Of a stretch of 10,388 bases of DNA, positions 5,847-10,388 are shown in pieces (position 1 is the stretch's first letter; each line of letters starts with the position of its first letter). A model generated the notes under the pieces. That model was not told the DNA's origin. It ran no database searches and was given only the letters and a program-made list of their open reading frames with translations. Origin of the DNA: JAVBSX01 sp964576215. GTDB taxonomy: Bacteria > Planctomycetota > Planctomycetia > Pirellulales > Thermoguttaceae. The position numbers were made by a program, and so were the translations under genes. The DNA lies in contig CAZNVM010000465.1 of NCBI GenBank assembly GCA_964576215.1, positions 1 to 10,388 on the forward strand, read 5' to 3'.

Positions 5847-7232
5847 CTATCCTCTTTTCTTACTGGCCAATTCGTCAAATTTCGTTGCCAATACGGCCAA
5901 TTCGTTGTAAATGTCATCCATCGTCACCTTTGGCGTATTGCCGCTTTTCGCAGTGTTTGTGGTTCCCCCTGATGTACCGCCGCTTCCTCGTTTCGTTCCT
6001 TGTTGCGGCCCCTTATTGAGAAACATGATATATTCGTCGATATTTTTTTGAATATCAACCAGCATTTTGACGGATTCCGCATTGGCCGACTCGTTTTCTT
6101 TTTTGAGTAGCGCGATGATGCTCGCTTCATTTCGGGCACCGGACAAACCCTGAATCGCGTTTTTCACGGTACCAAATGCGAACTTGCTGGAACCGATACA
6201 TTCTTCGATTCGTCGAGTCGTTTTTTCGCCGCTACTCGTACCACCTCGTGTACCGCCTGACGTGTTTGCTTGTTCGGATCGCCGGACCTCTTCAATGAAC
6301 TGTTGCTGTCGGTCACACGTTGCACGGGCAAAGGAGCTGATTGCGGCGACGATCCTCGCAGAATCCAGTTTGACACCACCGGCGGACGCGGCGATCAGAT
6401 TCAGTTCCGCAAAGGCGTTCATCGCGTTGTTTCGAACTTCGTCGATTTTTTCGGACTTGTTTTCGAGAATTGTCAGCAAGGTTTCAACGATCTTCGTCAA
6501 ACCGTCGGCGGATTCGCCGGGGGCCGGTTTGGCACTGCGGCAAAGAGCACCAAGTCCTTCCACCGCTTTGGCGCGGAAGAAAAGGTTATGAATCTCCGGG
6601 ACGCGACCTTCGGGAACTTTTTCCGCCGTCGCAATCGAAATGAACAGAGCGGGCAGGTCTTTATCACGAAGCCTCTGGTCGGCAATGCCAAGATAGGCGT
6701 ACCGGACAAGTCCGTCAATCGCGGTGATTTGATTGGCGAGCGGTGCCTTTTCGTTCTTTAGCTCTTCCAGCAGCACAGGAATTGCAGGCCCATAAGGAAT
6801 GGTGCGATCGACATCCTCGTAAAGATTGCCCAAAACGACCACGGCATTCAGTTGGGCAACCGGATAAACGGCGGGGTCGCTTTTCATTGCCTTCATGGCT
6901 TTGACGGTAATATCCAGAAGCATACGCCGAGCTTCGCCGGTTGCTCTCCCAAGATCATTTTTGAGAAAATCATTTCGGACATATCCGTTAAGTTGACTGA
7001 TATGATCTTGTCTCGTCCAGCGACTGAAATAATACTTTTTGAAATAATTATCGAAAGTCGCTTTGTCAATGGTACCGGATTGCAAAGCGTTGGAAACCGT
7101 AGCCGCCTTCTTGGATTCTTCTTCTTCGGTTTTCGGGGTCAGTGGCCACCCCTTATACTCTTGTTGTTGAGCAAAAAGAGATGCGGTGAGAAAAAAAACG
7201 GAAAGTAAAACAATACCGACAACATGTCTCAT
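5847..7232 (-). CDS. Secreted helical (HEAT-like) protein of unknown function
   Basis: 461 residues from the ATG at 7232, which opens directly with a signal peptide (MRHVVGIVLLSVFFLTAS, cleavage near FAQ|Q). The mature protein looks mostly alpha-helical. Paired amphipathic helices at about 115-300 (for example AQLNAVVVLGNLYED and RAKAVEGLGALCRS) resemble HEAT/armadillo-type repeats. Two Gly/Thr/Ser-rich linkers with a GGTxGGT flavour (about 321-339 and 408-435) separate a central and a C-terminal helical segment. I recognise no catalytic motif. A GTG start 60 nt upstream (7292) is possible in frame but would lie upstream of the transcription start predicted from the TATAAT box, so I reject it. 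No good Shine-Dalgarno is seen. The stop codon is supplied by a heptamer remnant. The DUF11 gene follows in the same direction after 203 bp. Function unknown; a scaffold or surface role is inference. Confidence 0.82.
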   Translation of the reverse strand: MRHVVGIVLLSVFFLTASLFAQQQEYKGWPLTPKTEEEESKKAATVSNALQSGTIDKATFDNYFKKYYFSRWTRQDHISQLNGYVRNDFLKNDLGRATGEARRMLLDITVKAMKAMKSDPAVYPVAQLNAVVVLGNLYEDVDRTIPYGPAIPVLLEELKNEKAPLANQITAIDGLVRYAYLGIADQRLRDKDLPALFISIATAEKVPEGRVPEIHNLFFRAKAVEGLGALCRSAKPAPGESADGLTKIVETLLTILENKSEKIDEVRNNAMNAFAELNLIAASAGGVKLDSARIVAAISSFARATCDRQQQFIEEVRRSEQANTSGGTRGGTSSGEKTTRRIEECIGSSKFAFGTVKNAIQGLSGARNEASIIALLKKENESANAESVKMLVDIQKNIDEYIMFLNKGPQQGTKRGSGGTSGGTTNTAKSGNTPKVTMDDIYNELAVLATKFDELASKKRG

Positions 7233-7293
7233 GGCGATTACTCGAAAAAGAGGGTCTACGGAAAAACGGGTACGTCCGAAACTCCGCCGCACG

Positions 7294-7321
7294 ATTATAC
7301 GACATTTTGCAGGGCAAGCAA
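7294..7321 (-). promoter_or_regulatory. Sigma-70-type promoter of the HEAT-like gene
   Basis: On the minus strand TTGCTT (7321-7316) is followed after 16 bp by a perfect TATAAT (7299-7294). Transcription would start near 7287, about 55 nt before the ATG at 7232. This settles the choice between the two in-frame starts. Confidence 0.72.
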
Positions 7322-7352
7322 TAGAAAGCAGGAATTTTCCGAGGCGTAGTAC

Positions 7353-7492
7353 AGTCCGTCGACAAGTTTACGATTTTTACTGATTTTACCGTCATTTCGC
7401 TTCGCTTCATTCCGGCTTTTATTGGGGGAGATGAATAAAAGCCGGAATGGAGCATCGCGAAATGACGGTCTCGATACAAACTTCGACGGACT
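7353..7492. repeat. Large three-stem palindrome in the divergent intergenic region
   Basis: Three nested perfect or near-perfect arms are present. CATTCCGGCTTTTATT (7408-7423) pairs with 7434-7449 around a 10-nt loop. CCGTCATTTCGC (7389-7400) pairs with GCGAAATGACGG (7457-7468). AGTCCGTCGA plus AGTTT (7353-7369, bulge CA) pairs with AAACTTCGACGGACT (7478-7492). That is 43 base pairs in 140 nt. It lies between the two outward-facing promoters. No ORF, no clear target duplication and no terminator T-run directly after the arms. It could be a MITE remnant, a REP-like element or a structured RNA. Confidence 0.85.
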
Positions 7493-7523
7493 ACAAGAGA
7501 CCTTTTTTCTCTGATCTCACGGC

Positions 7524-7552
7524 TTAACAAACACAATCAACGAGTGTATAAT
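7524..7552 (+). promoter_or_regulatory. Consensus sigma-70 promoter of the M16 gene
   Basis: TTAACA (7524-7529), 17-bp spacer, TATAAT (7547-7552). Expected start near 7559, giving a leader of about 75 nt that contains a GC hairpin and two heptamer units before the TTG start. Confidence 0.82.
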
Positions 7553-7585
7553 ACAGCAATTCCAAGAGCAAATATAAAATGAAAT

Positions 7586-7604
7586 CGCCGCATAGGGTGC
7601 GGCG
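7586..7604 (+). promoter_or_regulatory. GC-rich hairpin in the M16 leader
   Basis: CGCCGCA (7586-7592) and TGCGGCG (7598-7604) form a perfect 7-bp stem with a TAGGG loop. It lies about 26 nt after the predicted transcription start. No T-run follows, so a mRNA-stabilising or translational role is more likely than termination. Confidence 0.55.
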
Positions 7605-7614
7605 GCTAAAACTC

Positions 7615-7632
7615 TCTATCCTCTATCCTATC
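7615..7632. repeat. Two TCTATCC heptamers before the M16 start
   Basis: Two perfect TCTATCC units (7615-7628) and a partial TATC end 1 bp before the TTG start at 7634. This is the same unit, in the same orientation relative to the gene, as the 12-copy array before the rhamnosidase. Confidence 0.85.
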
Positions 7633-7633
7633 T

Positions 7634-8857
7634 TTGTCATTTTTCGTTTCTCACTTAAAAAACGGTCTCGTTCTTCTTGCCGAAGAGATGGAATGGTGCG
7701 AATCCGTTTCCTATTCGCTTTTGGTGCCATGCGGTTCCAACGACGATCCGACGGACTTGCCGGGCTTGACGAATTTCACCTGTGAAATGATTACTCGTGG
7801 TGCCGGGGGGCTGGACAATCGGGCATTGTCGGACGCTTTCGAGAATCTCGGCTCGGAGCGTTCGGAAGCGGTGTCACAAACACACACCTCCTATTCCGCC
7901 CAAACGCTGGCATCCCATTTTTTTCCGACGCTGGAACTGACCGCGAAAATGGTGCGCCGGCCGCATTTGAGCGACGAACAAACGGAAGCGGCGAGGCAGG
8001 TGATCCTTCAGGAAATCGTCGCAATTGAAGACGAACCGGCCTCGAAAATGATGATCGAACTTGCCCGGAACTTCTTTCCCGATCCCTGGGGCAAGCCGTG
8101 TTGCGGCGAAATTCCCGGCGTGGAAAAGATGACCACCGGACACGTTCGCGATTTTCACCGGCGATGGTATCAAAGCGACGGTGCGATTCTCAGCGTTGCC
8201 GGAAAGTTCGATACCGACGCTCTTGTGGCGAAAGTGGAGGAGCTTTTCGGCGATTGGAAGCCGCAAACGCACCCGGCTCCGGTGGAAAAGATAAAGGGGT
8301 GTCACTATGTTCATATTCCTTACGAATCGAACCAGACGCACCTGGGAGTCGCGTTTGGTGTCATTCCGCTTTCCCACCCGGATTATATGGCGGCCTGGTG
8401 TGGTGTCAATGCGATCAGCGGTGGTGTCAGCGGTCGGCTGTTCACCGAAATCCGGGAGAAACGCGGCTTGTGTTACGCCGTTTCCGCTTCGTATTTGACG
8501 CTGGCACGACAAGGTTGCGTTTTTTGTTACTGTGGTTCCACGGCAGTCAGGGCGAAGGAATCGCTGGAGGTGTTGCTTGAAGAACTTCAGAAGCTGCAAG
8601 AAGGGATTACGGAAGAGGAGCTGCACCGTGTCGTCGTTCGGGCAAAGTATTCGCTCGTGGCGCAACAGGAATCAACATCGTCCCGAAGTGCCGCGATGGC
8701 AAGAGACTGGTATCATCTCGGCCGCGTTCGAAGTAAGGAAGAAATCGAACGTGAACTCACCTCATTGTCGATAAAGCGCATTAACGAGTATTGGAATTCG
8801 CAACCGGTCGGCCCGTTTTATATTGTCTCGCTCGGGCCTGAGCCGGTGAACCTGTAA
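7634..8857 (+). CDS. M16 family peptidase homologue, zinc site lost (non-catalytic subunit type)
   Basis: 407 residues, length typical of the short M16B class with two homologous domains. The N-terminal beta strand LKNGLVLLAEEM (8-19), GSNDDPTDLPGL (34-45), ILQEIVAIEDEP (124-135) and the C-terminal-domain motif RLFTEIREKRGLCYAV (268-283) are all family hallmarks. The zinc motif HxxEH should fall at 47-51, but the sequence is N-F-T-C-E: both histidines and the catalytic glutamate are gone. The more distal glutamate ligand position (E127, 76 residues on) is kept. The REKRGLxY segment (R274-Y281), associated with the non-catalytic partner in heterodimeric M16B enzymes, is intact. It therefore probably pairs with an active M16 subunit encoded elsewhere; none lies next to it. 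No signal peptide, so probably cytoplasmic. The start is taken as TTG 7634: the frame closes upstream at 7607 with no ATG or GTG, and the next ATG (7688) would delete the first strand. Confidence 0.88.
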   Translation: MSFFVSHLKNGLVLLAEEMEWCESVSYSLLVPCGSNDDPTDLPGLTNFTCEMITRGAGGLDNRALSDAFENLGSERSEAVSQTHTSYSAQTLASHFFPTLELTAKMVRRPHLSDEQTEAARQVILQEIVAIEDEPASKMMIELARNFFPDPWGKPCCGEIPGVEKMTTGHVRDFHRRWYQSDGAILSVAGKFDTDALVAKVEELFGDWKPQTHPAPVEKIKGCHYVHIPYESNQTHLGVAFGVIPLSHPDYMAAWCGVNAISGGVSGRLFTEIREKRGLCYAVSASYLTLARQGCVFCYCGSTAVRAKESLEVLLEELQKLQEGITEEELHRVVVRAKYSLVAQQESTSSRSAAMARDWYHLGRVRSKEEIERELTSLSIKRINEYWNSQPVGPFYIVSLGPEPVNL

Positions 8858-8868
8858 AGACGACCGAC

Positions 8869-8896
8869 TTGACAAAGGGGTGATGGAGGGTATACT
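8869..8896 (+). promoter_or_regulatory. Promoter of the tRNA-Glu gene
   Basis: A perfect TTGACA (8869-8874), 16-bp spacer and TATACT (8891-8896) place the start a few bases before the mature tRNA 5' end at 8908. It begins 11 bp after the M16 stop codon. No terminator separates the two, so M16 transcripts may read through into the tRNA. Confidence 0.88.
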
Positions 8897-8907
8897 TCCG
8901 GGAGTTC

Positions 8908-8980
8908 GCCCCCTTCGTCTAGTGGCCCAGGACTCCGGGTTCTCAGTCCGGCAACACCGGTTCGACTCCGGTAGGGGGTA
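8908..8980 (+). tRNA. tRNA-Glu (anticodon CTC)
   Basis: A complete cloverleaf of 73 nt. The acceptor GCCCCCT pairs with AGGGGGT (first pair G-U), with discriminator A at 8980. The anticodon stem CCGGG/TCCGG (8935-8939/8947-8951) carries loop TTCTCAG with CTC at 8942-8944, reading GAG glutamate codons. The T-arm is ACCGG-TTCGACT-CCGGT. The CCA end is not encoded (CTG follows). The 3' half of such genes is a frequent integrase target, and an integrase gene follows. Confidence 0.96.
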
Positions 8981-9014
8981 CTGCAGGGAAAATTTCTTAC
9001 ACGTGGTAAGGGGT

Positions 9015-9130
9015 ACTTATAGGACCCTGCGAAGGAAGGTTCTAACGAATCTTCCTTTTTTTTCGTTTTTTCTTGTTCACGCTCTTGATTCAAAACCTAT
9101 TTTGTGGTACGGTTTGGCCTTCCTATAAGT
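9015..9130. repeat. 10-bp inverted repeat flanking the tRNA terminator
   Basis: ACTTATAGGA (9015-9024) has its exact reverse complement TCCTATAAGT at 9121-9130. GTGGTA occurs close to each: at 9003-9008 upstream of the first, and as TACCAC at 9152-9157 beyond the second, so the order GTGGTA...ACTTATAGGA is repeated in opposite orientations. They could be integrase-binding sites next to an attachment site. Confidence 0.65.
9032..9063 (+). terminator. Intrinsic terminator of the tRNA-Glu transcript
   Basis: AAGGAAGGTTC (9032-9042), loop TAAC, GAATCTTCCTT (9047-9057): an 11-bp stem with one G-U pair, followed by a run of T. Between tRNA and terminator GCAGGG (8983-8988) can pair with CCCTGC (9025-9030), enclosing CTTAC/GTAAG, so the whole trailer is structured. 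Confidence 0.92.
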
Positions 9131-9159
9131 TTCACCTCTTTTTTCAAACTTTACCACAA
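9102..9159. promoter_or_regulatory. TTGTGGTA / TACCACAA inverted repeat at the integrase start
   Basis: 8-bp perfect arms at 9102-9109 and 9152-9159. The second overlaps the first base of the integrase ATG, which would suit an autoregulatory operator or a recombinase arm site. No clear promoter or Shine-Dalgarno site for the integrase is seen between them. Confidence 0.45.
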
Positions 9160-10085
9160 TGATTTCCCTCTCCGCCTTCATGCGCGTTTGCTACGCGCCG
9201 ACCTTCTTCTATGGGCACGTCAAACTACGAACCATCGAAGCCTATCTCGAATCCGTCGAACTTTACATCAATGTCATCGGCGATTTGCCGATTGACAAAT
9301 TGACACCAGAAAACAACATTTGTTTCGTTCAAGCTCTCAACAAGCGAAACTTTGCCAACGAAACTATCCGTAAACACTGTGGACATCTCAACACCATCTT
9401 CTTTCGTATGGGACCACCCGGGCCAAGGAATCGAGACGCTTTCGGCTTTCTCAAAGAACCTCCCTGGATCAGACCGCCTCGCCCTTTTCTTAAACTCCCA
9501 AGAGATGTTCTTGATGTTCAAGTCGAAAATCTCTATCGGGCTTGTGCTCAAACATCTGCTTGTTACCAATATCCCGTTTATCTTGACCCTTATTTACGGC
9601 CCAAATGGTGGGAAACTCTTATTCTCTTCATCGTTTCCACTGCACTTCGGCACGGGGCTGTCTTTGGTTTGACTTGGGAGAATCTTGATTTTGGATGCCA
9701 TCGGATCATCGTGCCGGCAACTCTTGACAAGTGTCGGAGGGAGCGGATCAAACCGCTTCATCCCTTTGTTTTGCAAGGGTTTCGAGCAATTCAGTGCGGT
9801 GACACAGTTGCCGGTTCTTTGATGCCTTGGATTCATTCACAACGAGTTTTGTATCAAATTTGGCATGCAATTAACGATTCTGCTGGTATAATGCCGCGAC
9901 TGACTTTGCATGACCTCAAACGTTACGCTCTTCAAAGAGCGATTCGAAGTGGAGTTGATGCTGTCACTTTGCAAATGCTTGGAGATCACTCCAGTTTGAA
10001 GACTGCCACTGATTACTACGTTCGAGGCAACCTCGAACAATACGTGGAGAAGTTGATTCTTCCGGGAATGGAGGTGGTCCAATGA
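9159..10085 (+). CDS. Tyrosine recombinase/integrase
   Basis: 308 residues. The N-terminal SAM-like core-binding domain spans about 3-105 and the catalytic domain about 120-300. Catalytic pieces are in order: R164 in TALRHGAVFGLTW, K191 on the beta-hairpin (LDKCRRERIKPLHP), H251 in LHDLKRYALQRA, H277 in MLGDHSSLKT and the nucleophile Y286 (TDYY, 9 residues after H277). Two boxes are unusual: the HxLR arginine is lysine (H-D-L-K254, with R255 next), and the LGH box carries an extra residue (L-G-D-H). It lies 178 bp beyond a tRNA-Glu gene in the same direction, as expected for an integrative element whose attachment site is in or beside that tRNA. Its stop codon overlaps the next start (ATGA). 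Probably catalyses site-specific integration/excision of the element extending rightward. Activity is likely but the K254 change leaves some doubt. Confidence 0.9.
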   Translation: MISLSAFMRVCYAPTFFYGHVKLRTIEAYLESVELYINVIGDLPIDKLTPENNICFVQALNKRNFANETIRKHCGHLNTIFFRMGPPGPRNRDAFGFLKEPPWIRPPRPFLKLPRDVLDVQVENLYRACAQTSACYQYPVYLDPYLRPKWWETLILFIVSTALRHGAVFGLTWENLDFGCHRIIVPATLDKCRRERIKPLHPFVLQGFRAIQCGDTVAGSLMPWIHSQRVLYQIWHAINDSAGIMPRLTLHDLKRYALQRAIRSGVDAVTLQMLGDHSSLKTATDYYVRGNLEQYVEKLILPGMEVVQ

Positions 10086-10324
10086 AAACAGTTATGAATT
10101 ATCAGATTGTAAAATCGGCACTTTCTTCCACTGCGAAACTTGCCTGGCATGTTTTTCGTGATGGTGTGGTGTCAGTTCTTGGTCTGCGAGAGGCAATGAA
10201 GATTAGTCGTGCTCGAAGTCACGTTGTAATCAACGAGCTGCTTGAACACCAGGGCCAGCGCATGTTATTTTGCTTGAAAAGCGGGCTTGGCTTGGTTTCC
10301 GAGGATCAATTCCATCAAAAATGA
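10082..10324 (+). CDS. Small helix-turn-helix-like protein coupled to the integrase
   Basis: 80 residues. The start overlaps the integrase stop by 4 bp (ATGA), so it is probably translationally coupled. Predicted helices include VVSVLGLREAMKISRARSHV (29-48) followed by VINELLEHQGQRML, which resembles a winged-helix DNA-binding unit (helix, turn with I-S-R, recognition helix). There are no membrane segments. Position behind an integrase and small size suggest an excisionase-like directionality factor or regulator of the element. I do not recognise the family, and function is inferred only from context. Confidence 0.65.
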   Translation: MKTVMNYQIVKSALSSTAKLAWHVFRDGVVSVLGLREAMKISRARSHVVINELLEHQGQRMLFCLKSGLGLVSEDQFHQK

Positions 10325-10388
10325 AAAGTTCCATGCAGCCATTTTTCGTTTGGTGGCCATGCTTTTTTTCGCCGGGTGTTGCTTGTAC
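10321..10388 (+). CDS. Third ORF of the integrase chain, N-terminal part only
   Basis: An ATG at 10321 overlaps the preceding stop codon (ATGA) and stays open to the window end. The visible 22 residues (MKSSMQPFFVWWPCFFSPGV and on) are aromatic and hydrophobic, possibly a membrane or signal segment. The repeated 4-bp overlap is the main support. The identity is unknown. Confidence 0.45.
   Translation, partial: MKSSMQPFFVWWPCFFSPGVAC

Noticed and set aside
7233..7292. 20-residue N-terminal extension of the HEAT-like protein from a GTG at 7292
   Set aside because: The predicted transcription start (near 7287) lies downstream of that GTG, and the signal peptide begins exactly at the ATG at 7232.
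7353..7492. Tc1/IS630-type MITE with TA target duplication
   Set aside because: The bases next to the outer arms (GTAC on the left, ACAA on the right) do not give a clean TA or other duplication, so I leave the element unclassified.
7579..7785. 68-codon ORF starting at the ATG in the M16 leader
   Set aside because: Out of frame with M16, rich in Arg/Ser from frame-shifted coding sequence; no support as a protein, though a leader-peptide role is not excluded.

Overview
The window reads like an accessory stretch of a Planctomycetota-type chromosome. This is inferred from the gene mix and not proven: a PEP-CTERM (exosortase-sorted) secreted protein, a large secreted protein with DUF11 repeats, a secreted GH78 alpha-L-rhamnosidase, an M16-type peptidase homologue, weak or absent Shine-Dalgarno sites and several classes of intergenic repeat. 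Four of the chromosomal proteins or their precursors carry signal peptides, so much of the region concerns the cell surface and extracellular polysaccharide.

Layout. 1-1821 (minus): N-terminal 607 residues of an alpha-L-rhamnosidase, running off the left edge. Its start codon is nearly touched by a tandem array of 12 perfect 7-bp units (1832-1920). 1921-2342: gene-free region with an imperfect palindrome, a GATACA-N3-TGTATC dyad, a very good -24/-12 (sigma-54) promoter and a leader hairpin, all pointing into the PEP-CTERM gene at 2343-3056 (plus), which ends in a strong terminator. 3261-3494: a 218-bp MITE-like element with 24-bp terminal inverted repeats and an 8-bp target duplication. 3496-5643 (minus): DUF11-repeat secreted protein. 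5847-7232 (minus): secreted helical protein of unknown function, with its own TATAAT promoter. 7353-7492: a large three-stem palindrome in the divergent intergenic region. 7634-8857 (plus): M16 homologue lacking the zinc site, with a consensus sigma-70 promoter, a GC-rich leader hairpin and two copies of the same heptamer just before its start.

8869-9063 is a complete tRNA-Glu(CTC) transcription unit (promoter, tRNA, terminator). Directly behind it sits a tyrosine recombinase (9159-10085), followed by an 80-residue helix-turn-helix-like protein and a third, truncated ORF. Each of these starts on an ATGA overlap with the gene before. This is the classic arrangement of an integrative element inserted at a tRNA gene. 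Inverted repeats (ACTTATAGGA / TCCTATAAGT and TTGTGGTA / TACCACAA) lie between the tRNA and the integrase.

The most notable observations are: the sigma-54 promoter plus upstream dyad on a PEP-CTERM gene whose mature protein has one cysteine in a thioester-like context; the 12-copy heptamer at the rhamnosidase start with relatives at other genes; the MITE; and the tRNA-Glu/integrase junction with its overlapping gene chain.
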